DNA of 64,000 bases from Microtetraspora malaysiensis (GCF_001528665.1 NZ_BBYJ01000048.1:86574-150573), one strand, 5' to 3'; positions 1 through 8,412 are shown, counted from the first letter of the stretch. Made by a program: numbers and translations. Notes: generated by a model not told the origin, from the letters alone.

Positions 1-565
1 ACGTGGCGTCGTAGTCCCGCAGCGCCATGGTCACCCCGTCCACCGGCGCGGGCTTCCCAGCCGCGCGGGACTCCAGAACCAGCCGGCTCCGGACCTGCCT
101 GACGACGTCGGACTCCTGCTCGCAGCCGAGATCGAGGGCGAGGTCGACAGTGCCCAGCATGAGCCGCTCCACCCGCTCGACGGCGAGCATCTCGGCGACT
201 CGCTCGACGCCGGCGGCGGACTCGACGAGGGCCGCCGACGGCACCGGGAGCAGGTCGCACACGCGTTGCAGGTCCGCCGCCGACTCGGCCTTGGGCACGA
301 CCACGCCCCGCAGGCCCGCGCAGCCGACCAGCGCGCGCAGATCGTCCGCATGCCACGGTGATCCTGCCGGGTTCACCCGTACCCAGGCGGATCCGCCGAC
401 GGCGAGCCAGCCCGCGACGTGGTCCCGGGCCGCCGGCTTGGCAGTCAGCGCCACGGCGTCCTCCAGATCGCAGATGATCTGGTCGGCGGCGCTCGCGGCC
501 TTCGCGAAGCGCTCAGGGCGGTCGCCCGGGACGAAGAGCCAGGCCGGGCCTCGTACGGTGCTCAT
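1..565 (-). CDS. HpcH/HpaI aldolase / CitE-like CoA-ester lyase (partial)
   Basis: The visible 188 residues read as the N-terminal part of a CitE-type CoA lyase, which cleaves malyl-, citramalyl- or citryl-CoA-like thioesters; the C-terminus lies beyond the left edge. Family signatures seen are LFVPGDRPERFAKA near the start, the metal/catalytic region DLEDAV at about residues 34-39, WVRVNP at about 61-66, ALVESAAGV at about 112-120 and LMLGTVDLALDL further on. The ATG at 565 overlaps the stop of the MaoC gene (ATGA), so the two are translationally coupled. Lyase and hydratase together suggest consecutive steps on a branched C4-C5 acyl-CoA. The exact substrate cannot be read. Confidence 0.8.
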   Translation of the reverse strand, partial: MSTVRGPAWLFVPGDRPERFAKAASAADQIICDLEDAVALTAKPAARDHVAGWLAVGGSAWVRVNPAGSPWHADDLRALVGCAGLRGVVVPKAESAADLQRVCDLLPVPSAALVESAAGVERVAEMLAVERVERLMLGTVDLALDLGCEQESDVVRQVRSRLVLESRAAGKPAPVDGVTMALRDYDAT

Positions 566-1542
566 GCGACCAGCGCCGCGAAGGTCCAGTCGAGGACGGC
601 TCCGCGACCGGCCACCGACGTCTGGGTGTTGAGCACGGCGATCGCGGTGCCGTCCCGGTAGGGCGTGACGCCCCGCACCGTGACGCGGCTGCGCACCGTG
701 TCGCCTTCGAAGACGGGCGCGATGTGGTCGCACGCGAACCACTCGGTCACGGTCACCAGCCCCGGGACCATCCGGCAGGTCTGGCTGAGCGCGAGCCCGA
801 TCGTGTGCCCGCCGTAGACGAGCCGGCGGCCGCCGGCGGCGTCCGCGTCGTGGTGCACCGCCGCGATGTTGACGGTGAGCCGCGCCAGTTCCGGCGCGCT
901 CGAGACGACGTCGCCGGCCGCTAGCTCGAAGGTGTCGCCAGCCGCAGGCGGACCGCCGGGCGAGGGCGCCAGCGGCTTGAGCGACCACTGCGCGAGCCAG
1001 TCGGGGGCCGTCGCCACGTCCGGCACGGACGGTGCGGTGAAAAGGCCGTCGGCGTGGGGGTCCGCCTCCGGGGCCGGTCCGGACCCGTCGCGGCAGGGCA
1101 GCAGCGCGCACCGGTCGAAAGCGAGGATGACACGTCCGGTCTGGTCCCGGGTCACGATGCTCAGCACCGCCTTGCCGCGCTCGGGCCGGTCGGGCCGGGA
1201 CCGGACCCGGCGGAGAGCGACGACCTCGGTCGAGGTAACGAGGGTGTCGCCGAGGTACGGCGTCGCCCGCGGCCGCAGCCCCCGGTAGAAGAGGTTCGCC
1301 ACCACCTGGCGGGTCACGACGCTCGACTGGCCGACGGCCACGTCCCAGACCACGCCGGGATGCGCGAGGCCGGGACGTCCGGTGACCCGCTCGGCGAGCG
1401 TCTCGTCGAGGCAGAGCCGGAGCCGGTCGCCGAGGATCGCCCGGTGCTGGGCATGGAGCCCGGCATCCAGCGTGACGGCCGGCGCGGTGAAGGTGTCGCC
1501 GACGGCGAGGTCGTCGAACCAGGGACCGTCCACGACGCTCAT
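562..1542 (-). CDS. MaoC-type double-hotdog acyl-CoA hydratase
   Basis: A 326-residue protein with two MaoC-like hotdog halves, the size and layout of mesaconyl-/itaconyl-CoA-type hydratases. The first half starts WFDDLAVGDTF and carries ANLFYRGLRP and YLGDTLVTSTEV, patterns recalled from the mesaconyl-CoA hydratase (Mch-like) branch. The second half has INIAAVHHDADAA-like and RRLVYGGHTIGLAL segments typical of the substrate pocket. The start at 1542 is supported by GGAGGAGG just upstream and by ATGA overlap with the aminopeptidase gene; the downstream lyase is joined in the same way. Inference: hydration of an unsaturated dicarboxylyl-CoA followed by lyase cleavage. No CoA transferase is visible, but the operon runs off the edge. 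Confidence 0.75.
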   Translation of the reverse strand: MSVVDGPWFDDLAVGDTFTAPAVTLDAGLHAQHRAILGDRLRLCLDETLAERVTGRPGLAHPGVVWDVAVGQSSVVTRQVVANLFYRGLRPRATPYLGDTLVTSTEVVALRRVRSRPDRPERGKAVLSIVTRDQTGRVILAFDRCALLPCRDGSGPAPEADPHADGLFTAPSVPDVATAPDWLAQWSLKPLAPSPGGPPAAGDTFELAAGDVVSSAPELARLTVNIAAVHHDADAAGGRRLVYGGHTIGLALSQTCRMVPGLVTVTEWFACDHIAPVFEGDTVRSRVTVRGVTPYRDGTAIAVLNTQTSVAGRGAVLDWTFAALVA

Positions 1543-2981
1543 GCGTCCTCCTCCAGTGCCGGCGCGCCGGCGGTCAGGTAGCGGGTGAGCAGGCGCACCC
1601 CGCGGCCGTTGGCGCCTGCGGCCCACCGGGCGTCGGCGGCCGGGCGCATCACCGTGAGCCCGAGGTCGAGGTGCGCCCACGGCACGTCGGACGCGAACGG
1701 CTCGAGGTACAGCGCCGCGGTGATGGCGCCGTACGGCTGGGGCGCGTCCGGGTCGAAGTTCCGGGTGTCCGCCACGTCGGAGGCGAGGGTGGCCCGGTAG
1801 GGCTCCCACATCGGCATCGCCCACCCGGGCTCACCGGCCGCGCCGCCGGCGGCCAGCACCCGCGCCAGCAGGGCGTCGTCGGTGCCGAAACCGGCCCACA
1901 TGTCGGGGCCGAGGCCGGTGGCCGAGGTCAGCGTCGCCAGGTCGACGATCGCGGCAGGGCTGGCCTCCACGGCGTACGCCATGGCGTCCGCGACCACGAG
2001 CCGTCCCTCGCAGTCGGCGTTGGTCACCTCGACGGTCCGGCCACCGCGATGGCGCAGGACGTCCCCGATCCGGACCGCGTCCGGGCCCGGCATGTTCTCG
2101 GCGCACGGCAGATAGGCCCGCACCGGCGCGTCGGAGCCCAGGCGGGCCAGCGCGACGAGGGCGCCGAGAACGGCGGCGGCGCCGGCCATGTCCGCCTTCA
2201 TGGTGAGCATGCCCCGGGTGGGCTTGAGCGACAGGCCGCCCGCGTCGAAGGTGATGCCCTTGCCGACGAGCGCCGTGTGCGGGCCGTCGCCTCCGCGTCG
2301 CAGCTCGATCAGGCACGGCGGATGCACGCTTCCCCGGCCCACGCCGGCGATGCCGCCGAATTGCTCGCGCTCCAGCGTCACGGCGTCGTGTACGCGTACC
2401 TCGAACCCGAGCGCCTCGCCGAGTTCCTGGCACACGGTCGCCAGCCGCGCCGGGACGAGTTGGCCGGGCGGCGTGTTGATCAGGTCCCGAGCGAGGTTGG
2501 CGGCCGCGCCGAGCGCGACCCCTTCCCGTACGGCATGCTCCGGTCCCCCGTGCCGACGCGGACCGGGGTCGAGCCGGGCGAGCAGGTCGGCGACGGTCCA
2601 GTCGGGGCGGTATCGGTACGTGCCGAGGGTCCAGCCCTCCGCCGCGGCGACCGCGCAATCCGGGTCGGCCTCCCAGCACCCGATCGCGTCGAGCACCGCC
2701 GGCGCGGATCCGCAGTGCCGGGCCGCCGCCATCGCGGCCGCCCGCACGTGGTCGAACGCCAGACCCGGCCGGGGATCACCGACGGTCACGTAGACGAGGT
2801 CGGGGCCGTCGAGGATGGGGACCCGGGCCACGTCGCCGGGCTCGGCCGGGCCGAGGCGAGCCCCGATCGCGTGCACGTCAACATCAATGCCGGCCTCCGC
2901 GAGGAAGCCGGCGACCGGGGCCGGCACCGCCCCATCGGTCCCGACCGGCACGACGACCACGTCCGCCACCCGTTCCGTCAC
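1539..2981 (-). CDS. M17 leucyl aminopeptidase family protein
   Basis: A 480-residue cytosolic aminopeptidase. The catalytic C-terminal domain has the metal-binding lysine region GKGITFDAGGLSLKP (about 238-252), MKADMAGAA shortly after, and NADCEGRLVVADA (about 318-330), the M17 signature in which NTDAEGRL is usual. The Asp, Glu and Arg of that motif are kept while Thr-Asp-Ala is replaced by Ala-Asp-Cys. The GTG start at 2981 follows AGGAGGACCAG. It is the first gene of the leftward operon, and the 187 bp before the divergent M20 gene must hold both promoters. M17 enzymes release N-terminal residues from peptides; beside two M20 enzymes the natural substrate may be a modified peptide or amino-acid conjugate (inference). 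Confidence 0.88.
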   Translation of the reverse strand: MTERVADVVVVPVGTDGAVPAPVAGFLAEAGIDVDVHAIGARLGPAEPGDVARVPILDGPDLVYVTVGDPRPGLAFDHVRAAAMAAARHCGSAPAVLDAIGCWEADPDCAVAAAEGWTLGTYRYRPDWTVADLLARLDPGPRRHGGPEHAVREGVALGAAANLARDLINTPPGQLVPARLATVCQELGEALGFEVRVHDAVTLEREQFGGIAGVGRGSVHPPCLIELRRGGDGPHTALVGKGITFDAGGLSLKPTRGMLTMKADMAGAAAVLGALVALARLGSDAPVRAYLPCAENMPGPDAVRIGDVLRHRGGRTVEVTNADCEGRLVVADAMAYAVEASPAAIVDLATLTSATGLGPDMWAGFGTDDALLARVLAAGGAAGEPGWAMPMWEPYRATLASDVADTRNFDPDAPQPYGAITAALYLEPFASDVPWAHLDLGLTVMRPAADARWAAGANGRGVRLLTRYLTAGAPALEEDA

Positions 2982-3168
2982 CTGGTCCTCCTGAACACGC
3001 GGGCCGCCCGCTGCGACCCGTCTCGTTTGAGCAAGCTAACCGGCGGCGCCGGCCGCCGTCGGTGTCGAACACCCAACCTCGGGACCGCCTTTCATGTCGG
3101 GCCACAAGAGTCGCCACCGCACCCGATGAAACGTTGGCGGCGCCGTCCAAAGCGCCGGAGGAAAACCC

Positions 3169-4296
3169 ATGAACGCACCGTCCGTTGGCTCCCGCTCCCG
3201 GGTCGCCGGCGTCGTCGCGGCGTCGGTCCGGATGATCTGCTGCGAGTCACCCTCCACCGACCTCGCCGCGGTCGCCCGCAGCGCCGACTGCGTCGCGCGG
3301 GTCGGCGAAGAGATCCTGGGCCGCCCCGCCGAGCCGATCGTCACCGCCGGCCGCACCCACCTGCGCTGGCGGTGGGGAAAGGAACCACCTCGCGTGCTCG
3401 TGCTGGGGCACCACGACACCGTCTGGCCGCTGGGCACGATCGACACGATCCCCTGCACGGCCGGCGACCGGATCCGCGGGCCCGGGTGCCTGGACATGAA
3501 GGTGGGCCTCGCCCTCGCCTTCCACGCCATCGCCGCGCTCGACGACCCATCCGGGGTCACCCTGCTGGTCACCGGCGACGAGGAGCTCGGCTCTCCGACC
3601 TCCCGCGAGCTGATCGAGGATGAGGCCAGGGGCTGCGCTGCGGCCCTGGTACTGGAGGCCGGCGACGACTCCGGCGCCCTGAAGACTGAGCGCAAGGGCC
3701 GTGCCCACTACGAGCTGACCTTCGCCGGACGCGCGGCCCACGCCGGCCTGGAACCTCACCTGGGCGCGAACGCGCTGATCACACTGGGCGCCGCCGTCGG
3801 CGCCGTCGCCGCGCTGGCCGACGACGCGGCGGGGACCAGCGTGACGCCGACGATGGCTTCCGCCGGTACGGCCGTCAACACGGTGCCGGACCGGGCCACG
3901 CTGACGATCGACGTTCGCGCCCGGACCACCGAGGAGCTGCGGCGGGTCGACGCCGCAATCCGCGGCCTGGCGCCGGCGAACGGTGACGTCACCGTCGAGA
4001 TGGAGGGTGGCATCGACCGTCCGCCGCTCGATGCCACGATGACGGCCGGGCTGTTCGAGCGGGCCCGCGCCGTGGCGGATCGGCTGGGCATCGGCCCGCT
4101 CGCCGGCGTCGCGGTCGGCGGCGGATCGGACGGCAACCTCACGGCCGCTGCCGGGGTGCCGACCCTGGACGGCCTGGGCGCGGTGGGCGGCGGGGCGCAC
4201 GCCCGCCACGAGTGGGTCGACGTGGCTCGGCTCGGCGACCGTCTCGCCCTGCTGACCGGGCTGCTCGCCGACCTGCTCGGCGAGGCCAGGCGATGA
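3169..4296 (+). CDS. M20 family metallopeptidase (glutamate carboxypeptidase-like)
   Basis: A 375-residue two-zinc hydrolase. Ligand motifs appear in order: LGHHDTVW (His near 80), GCLDMKVG (Asp near 108), GDEELGS (Glu pair near 137), VLEAGD (near 163) and a C-terminal HARHEW (His near 345). The insertion domain has GRAAHAG, the lid-domain histidine. The CPG2-like branch cleaves C-terminal Glu/Asp from N-acyl or peptide conjugates; the substrate here is not readable. The ATG follows GGAGGAAAACCC. It overlaps the GNAT gene by ATGA, so the M20-GNAT-M20 set is one translationally coupled operon. Confidence 0.85.
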   Translation: MNAPSVGSRSRVAGVVAASVRMICCESPSTDLAAVARSADCVARVGEEILGRPAEPIVTAGRTHLRWRWGKEPPRVLVLGHHDTVWPLGTIDTIPCTAGDRIRGPGCLDMKVGLALAFHAIAALDDPSGVTLLVTGDEELGSPTSRELIEDEARGCAAALVLEAGDDSGALKTERKGRAHYELTFAGRAAHAGLEPHLGANALITLGAAVGAVAALADDAAGTSVTPTMASAGTAVNTVPDRATLTIDVRARTTEELRRVDAAIRGLAPANGDVTVEMEGGIDRPPLDATMTAGLFERARAVADRLGIGPLAGVAVGGGSDGNLTAAAGVPTLDGLGAVGGGAHARHEWVDVARLGDRLALLTGLLADLLGEARR

Positions 4297-5075
4297 CGCC
4301 GGAGCACGGAGTGTCAGTCCGCGAGGCGGCCGGGCTCGCCGACCTCGAGGCGATCGCCGCCCTCTTCAACCGGGTCTGGGACGGCGCGCCCGACTCCAGC
4401 CAGATCACCGTCGCGTTGCTGCGCGCCTTCAGCATGACCGGCAACTACGTCGCCGTCGCATTCGTCGGGGAGCATCTGGCCGGCGCCGCGGTCGGGTTCC
4501 TCGCGCCGCACAACGGATCCCTGCACAGCCACATCACCGGGGTCGAGGCGAAGTACCGCGCCCAGCAGATCGGCTACCTGCTCAAGTGCCACCAGCGCGA
4601 CTGGGCGCTGGGCCGCGGCATCGGCTCGATCACCTGGACGTTCGACCCCCTGGTCCGTCGCAACGCGTACTTCAACCTGGTCAAGCTCGGCGCCCGGGCG
4701 ACGGACTACCTGCCCGACTGCTACGGCCCGATGCACGACGGGCTCAACCGCGGCGAGGCCAGCGACCGGCTGTTCGTCGAGTGGGACCTGCTCTCCCCCG
4801 CCGCCGTCGGGCCGCCCGAGGGCGACCATCGGCCGCTGATCACGGTCCGCGACGACGCGCTCCGGGTGGTGCCGTGGACCGGCGGGCCCGCCTTCGTCCC
4901 GGTCCCCGAGGACATCGAACGGGTCCGGGTCGAGAACCCCCTCCTCGCGCGGGCCTGGCGTGCCCACGTACGGGACGTGCTGGCCGGGGCCCTGGCCGGC
5001 GGCGCCGAGATCGCCGCCTTCGACCGGCGGCACGGCTACCTGATCACCTACCCAGCCAAGACAGGAGAACGATGA
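4293..5075 (+). CDS. GNAT superfamily N-acyltransferase (COG3375-like)
   Basis: A 260-residue protein. Residues 1-165 look like a GNAT fold: VREAAGLADLEAIAALFNRVW at the start, a central VAVAFVGEHLAGAAVGF strand pair, then YRAQQIGYLLKCHQR as the acyl-CoA pyrophosphate-binding loop and ITWTFDPLVRRNAYFNL after it. The last 90 residues have no domain I recognise. It resembles the COG3375 group, which in Geobacillus- and Deinococcus-type genomes sits with N-acylamino acid racemase and M20 deacylases in D-to-L amino acid conversion. Here both M20 partners are present but no racemase is seen. ATGA overlaps at both ends indicate coupled expression. Confidence 0.75.
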   Translation: MTPEHGVSVREAAGLADLEAIAALFNRVWDGAPDSSQITVALLRAFSMTGNYVAVAFVGEHLAGAAVGFLAPHNGSLHSHITGVEAKYRAQQIGYLLKCHQRDWALGRGIGSITWTFDPLVRRNAYFNLVKLGARATDYLPDCYGPMHDGLNRGEASDRLFVEWDLLSPAAVGPPEGDHRPLITVRDDALRVVPWTGGPAFVPVPEDIERVRVENPLLARAWRAHVRDVLAGALAGGAEIAAFDRRHGYLITYPAKTGER

Positions 5076-6391
5076 CAGACCACCCGGACGTCGTGACGAT
5101 CTGCTCCGACCTCATCGCGATCGACACCAGCAACTACGGCAAGGCGGGCAGCAAGGGCGAGCTGGCCGCGGCCGAGTACGTCGCCAGTCTCCTACGCGGG
5201 GCGGGGTACGACCCCGAAATCATCGAGTCCGAGCCGACCCGGGCCAACGTCGTTCTCCGGGTCCCGGGCGCCGACCGGTTGCTGCCCGGCCTGCTCGTCC
5301 ACGGGCATCTCGACGTCGTCCCCGCCGAGCCGGAGCGGTGGACGGTGGCGCCGTTCGAGGGCCGGGTGGCGGACGGGTACGTGTGGGGCCGCGGCGCGAC
5401 CGACATGAAGGACACGGTCGCGATGATGCTCGCCACCCTGCTGCGGTGGGCGGCCGACGCGACCGGACCACGCCGCGACATGGTCTTCGCCTTCGTCGCG
5501 GACGAGGAGGAGGACGGTGCCCTCGGCGCCGAGTGGCTGGTACGCAACCGACCCGAGCTCTTCGCCGGGGTCACCGCCGCCGTCGGCGAGTCGGGCGGGC
5601 GGCCCGTGCCGGTACGGGCGCCCGACGGGACGGTACGGCGGTTCTACCCGATCGCTGTCGCCGAGCGTGGCTCCCTCCACATGCGCGTCCGCGCGACCGG
5701 TACGGAGGGCCACGGGTCACGCCCGAACCCGGACAACCCCGTCGCCCGCCTGGTGACCGGCCTGGCCCGGATCTCGGCGCACCGGTGGCCGCTGACGCTG
5801 ACGCCACCGGTGCGCCGGCTGCTCGACACCGCCGTGCAGACCCTCGGCCTCGACGCCGACCTCTCCTCCGACGAGGGCGTCGAGGCCGTCCTCGACCGGA
5901 TCGGGCCGCTGCGCGAGTACGTCGAGCCGTCGCTGCGCTGCTCGACGAACGTCACCGTGCTCGACGCGGGCTACAAGTTCAACGTGGTACCAGGCGAGGC
6001 GCACGCCGAGATCGACGTACGCTCACTGCCCGGCACCGAGGACGAACAGCTCGCCATCATCGACGAGTTGCTGGGACCGTCCGTCACCCGGTCATTCCTG
6101 TCCTACCGCCCCGCGATCGGGGCCGGCTGGGACAACGCCTGGTACGACGCGATGGCCGCGTCGGTCCTGCGCCACGACCCGGACGGCGTGATCGTCCCGT
6201 TCTGTATGGGCGGTGGCACCGACGCCAAGCCGTTCGCCGAGCTGGGGATGGCGGGCTTCGGCTTCGCCCCGCTCGGTGAGGACCCCGACGGCCGCACACC
6301 AGCCGGCATGCACGGCGTCGACGAACGCGTGCCGATCGCGTCCCTGCGCAGCGGCGTCGACGTGCTGGACGACTTCCTGCGCACGGTATGA
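5072..6391 (+). CDS. M20 family deacylase/dipeptidase (ArgE/DapE-like)
   Basis: A 439-residue M20 hydrolase of the ArgE/DapE/ACY1 type. Metal-ligand motifs are LVHGHLDVV (near 76-84), GRGATDMKD (near 108), ADEEEDG (near 143), GESGG (near 172) and a C-terminal GMHGVDE (His near 412). EGHGSRP supplies the dimerisation-domain histidine. The ATG overlaps the GNAT stop, preceded by AGGAGAA. It differs from the upstream M20 gene in length and subfamily, so the pair is not a recent duplication. As a deacylase it could remove the acyl group that the GNAT adds, or work on an acylated product of the same pathway (inference). A transposase remnant starts immediately at its stop codon. Confidence 0.85.
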   Translation: MTDHPDVVTICSDLIAIDTSNYGKAGSKGELAAAEYVASLLRGAGYDPEIIESEPTRANVVLRVPGADRLLPGLLVHGHLDVVPAEPERWTVAPFEGRVADGYVWGRGATDMKDTVAMMLATLLRWAADATGPRRDMVFAFVADEEEDGALGAEWLVRNRPELFAGVTAAVGESGGRPVPVRAPDGTVRRFYPIAVAERGSLHMRVRATGTEGHGSRPNPDNPVARLVTGLARISAHRWPLTLTPPVRRLLDTAVQTLGLDADLSSDEGVEAVLDRIGPLREYVEPSLRCSTNVTVLDAGYKFNVVPGEAHAEIDVRSLPGTEDEQLAIIDELLGPSVTRSFLSYRPAIGAGWDNAWYDAMAASVLRHDPDGVIVPFCMGGGTDAKPFAELGMAGFGFAPLGEDPDGRTPAGMHGVDERVPIASLRSGVDVLDDFLRTV

Positions 6392-6651
6392 CCCGCTACG
6401 GCGCCGCGAACGCCCTGGCGTGGGACCGGTTGCATCCCCGCCTGACCCGCCGGGCTGCCTGGCTGGACCACGGCGACCTGCCCGTGCTGGAAGGCACGCT
6501 GATCCGGCTCACGGTGCAGCACCTGCCCGGTGACCGTGACCCGAAACCGTTGTGGCTGCGGTCGTCCCGCACCGGCGTCTGTCCGTCTCATGTGGACAAC
6601 CTCTGGCAGGCGTTCCTGCGCAGGTTCGACCTTTCGTGTCGGGGTCGGTGA
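6388..6651 (+). pseudogene. C-terminal fragment of an IS701-like (DDE_5) transposase
   Basis: The 87 residues starting TRYGAANALAWDRLHPRL and continuing through RLTVQHLPGD, PKPLWLRSSRTG and LWQAFLRRFDL match the late part of DDE_5-type transposases common in filamentous actinomycetes. In intact copies the frame continues EHTFR after RRFDLE; here it breaks after RRFDL. No catalytic DDE core or terminal repeats are present, so this is a dead remnant. It abuts the stop of the M20 gene and marks the start of a decayed mobile-DNA zone. Confidence 0.7.
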
Positions 6652-6690
6652 GGCCGAGCAGAATCCGGAGCGGCGGGGAACCCGCGGCTG

Positions 6691-6845
6691 GTGATTTCGC
6701 CGGTCACGATCCGGACAGCACGCGCATTCGTCGCCTGGGCCCACCGGCGTCTCGGTCCGCCGCCCGGTGCCAAGTTTGCGAGCGCCGTCCAGACCACCGA
6801 CGGAACCCTCGTCGGCGTCGTGCTCGTCGGACGACCCGTTGCCAC
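6691..6845 (+). pseudogene. N-terminal remnant of an XF1762-like protein
   Basis: From a GTG at 6691 the frame reads [18 protein letters not shown], then GAKFASAV and [12 protein letters not shown]. This resembles the opening of XF1762-family proteins, small GNAT-like proteins common on actinomycete phages and integrative elements. Similarity ends near 6845, where the sequence passes into a transposase-like segment in another frame. It is a truncated leftover; the identification is from memory of the family. Confidence 0.5.
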
Positions 6846-6849
6846 GAAA

Positions 6850-7178
6850 CGTCGGCACCTCTTGGCGGACGTTTCTACGGCTGCAAGCGAAAGGACTGCT
6901 CGCCTGCGACTTCTTCCACATCGACACGATCTTCCTGAAACGCCAATACGTGTTGTTCGAGATGGAGGTGGAAACACGACGCGTGCACATCCTGGGTGTC
7001 ACAGCCCATCCCACCGGCGCCTGGACAGCTCAGCAGGCGAGAAATCTGCTCATGGCTTACGGGCGCCGGGCCAGGTCATTCCGGTTTCTCATTCGTGACC
7101 GGGATGCCAAGTTCACCGCCGTCTTCGACGAGGTCTTCACCAGCCTGGGCGTCACGGTGATCAAGACGCCGCGACCCC
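6850..7178 (+). pseudogene. Integrase-core (rve) transposase fragment 1
   Basis: In this frame the sequence reads [20 protein letters not shown], then [30 protein letters not shown] and [12 protein letters not shown]. This is the DDE integrase core of IS3/IS481-like elements, with the first catalytic Asp (CDFFHID) and the second (DRDAKF) visible. The third acidic residue is missing, because similarity stops near 7178 at KTPRP where an SGNH hydrolase segment takes over. Both ends are broken. Confidence 0.75.
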
Positions 7179-7853
7179 AATATCAGGATTCTCGTCTCAA
7201 ACGTAATCAACCGCACCGAGCTCGACGGCTGGGCTTGGCTCAATCCTGCTATCACCGACTACAAGGCCAAGCTGCCAGGAGTGGCTGCAGCACTCAGCAC
7301 CTCCCAGTCACCCATCTACGTGGTGGACGTAAACACGGGATTCGACCCGGCCCGCGATACGTGGGACGGACTACACCCGAACGGAATGGGCGAGTTCAAG
7401 TTTGCCAAGGCCTTCGCCGACACTTTCGCCACCAAGCTCAGCATCGGCCCAGCTTTCCCCGCACTGCCCGGATCGGTGCCCGAGCTGCCGATGACGGCGC
7501 CTGCCACCATCACGGCCAGTGCCGTACCTGAGGGCGTGCAGCTCAACTGGGCGCATTCGTACGGCGCAGCCGGCTACTACATTTACACACGCGACGTGAC
7601 CAACGGCGAGGCATTCCAGAAGCTCCCGTACCCTGTCTCGGCGGATAACTGGCTGCAGACCTGGGTAGTGAAGGGACACACCTACGAGTACAAGATCTCC
7701 TCGGTCAAGGGCGCTGCGGAGAGCGGAACCTCACCTGTGGCCTCGGTGATGGCCAACCCGCAGACTCCATCGCAGATCCAGGACGTCCCTCATCGTCACC
7801 TGCGTGATCAGCGAATGCCACCACGACGGGCAGCCAAAGCTCAGACCGCGTAA
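7179..7853 (+). pseudogene. C-terminal part of an SGNH/GDSL hydrolase with a fibronectin III-like tail
   Basis: The frame from about 7179 reads [19 protein letters not shown] and, later, [20 protein letters not shown]. That contains the Asp-x-x-His catalytic pair of block V of SGNH hydrolases. A segment resembling a fibronectin type III domain follows ([20 protein letters not shown] to about 7770). The N-terminal part with the GDSL serine and any signal peptide is absent, replaced by the integrase fragment. After about 7770 the frame probably runs into unrelated sequence to its stop at 7853. This is a fragment of a secreted esterase-like gene split by mobile DNA. Confidence 0.7.
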
Positions 7854-7859
7854 CTCGAT

Positions 7860-8150
7860 ATTCGAGCGACATAGGACCTACCCGAACGCGACCGGGCATC
7901 CGCCGATCCCAGATGAACTGCGTGAGCTGGTCATCCGGCTGGCCAGAGAGAACCCACGATGGGGGCACCGCGGATCCGGGGCGAACTGCTCGGCCTCGGC
8001 CATCAGATCGGGGAGGGCACCATCCGCCGCATCCTCCTCGCAGCCGGCCTCGGCCCCGCGCCACGCCAGATACCGCCGACCTGGCGACAGTTCCTCGCCT
8101 CGCAAGCCTCCGGCATCCTGGCCTGCGACTTCCTGCACGTCGACATTGGG
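7860..8150 (+). pseudogene. Integrase-type transposase fragment 2 (frameshifted)
   Basis: One frame reads [20 protein letters not shown]; the neighbouring frame continues [40 protein letters not shown]. Together they give the HTH linker and the start of the integrase core of the same IS type as fragment 1, with a frameshift near 7965. It covers the N-terminal half while fragment 1 covers the C-terminal half. The two overlap only around the first catalytic Asp, with differing sequence, so they come from different copies. Confidence 0.7.
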
Positions 8151-8200
8151 CGTGGACGCCCGCAAACGATCAGCGAGAGCCGTAGACAGCCGGACATGTG

Positions 8201-8244
8201 AAGAGAGCCTCTAACTCGCGTTATCGCAGGTCAGAGGCTCTCTT
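8201..8244 (-). terminator. Inverted-repeat terminator, probably the original tRNA-Arg terminator
   Basis: A perfect 12-base inverted repeat (AAGAGAGCCTCT at 8201-8212 and AGAGGCTCTCTT at 8233-8244) lies 17 bases beyond the acceptor end of the tRNA 3' copy, on the strand that would follow tRNA transcription. Inference: it terminated the tRNA-Arg gene before the element inserted. Confidence 0.55.
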
Positions 8245-8260
8245 GTGCTGGTGTAGAGTT

Positions 8261-8304
8261 GCGCGCCCTGCAGGATTCGAACCTGCGACCGTCGGATTAG
8301 AAGT
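8261..8304 (-). repeat. Distal attachment site: displaced tRNA-Arg 3' half
   Basis: Direct repeat of 17143-17186 with four differences, at repeat positions 11, 12, 24 and 25. All four lie in the T-stem and are compensatory: this copy folds with GCAGG/CCTGC while the functional tRNA has GGGGG/CCCTC. It ends in the anticodon loop region (GATTAGAAGT). It is probably the host's original 3' half, pushed away by integration. Confidence 0.85.
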
Positions 8305-8379
8305 GGATGATTCTTCACGGTGGTCACATCGCCTCTGGCCTGCATCTTGGCGGCCGTCGTGTTGGTGGCGATCCGCGAT

Positions 8380-8399
8380 CATCCCGCGTATATCCCGCG
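8380..8399. promoter_or_regulatory. Candidate integrase/Xis arm-type site, left end
   Basis: CATCCCGCGTATATCCCGCG, with an internal direct repeat of ATCCCGCG, matches 19 of 20 bases at 17019-17038 in the same orientation. The two copies lie 76 and 105 bases inside the two tRNA-derived repeats. Paired sites just inside both att cores are expected for arm-type binding sites of tyrosine integrases or their excisionases. Function is inferred. Confidence 0.55.
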
Positions 8400-8412
8400 T
8401 TGCTCATGGTCG

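Noticed and set aside
562..1824. Longer frame extending the MaoC gene upstream to 1824
   Set aside because: The extra 94 residues are antisense-like Arg/Pro sequence inside the aminopeptidase gene; the ATG at 1542 has a strong ribosome site and overlaps that gene's stop.
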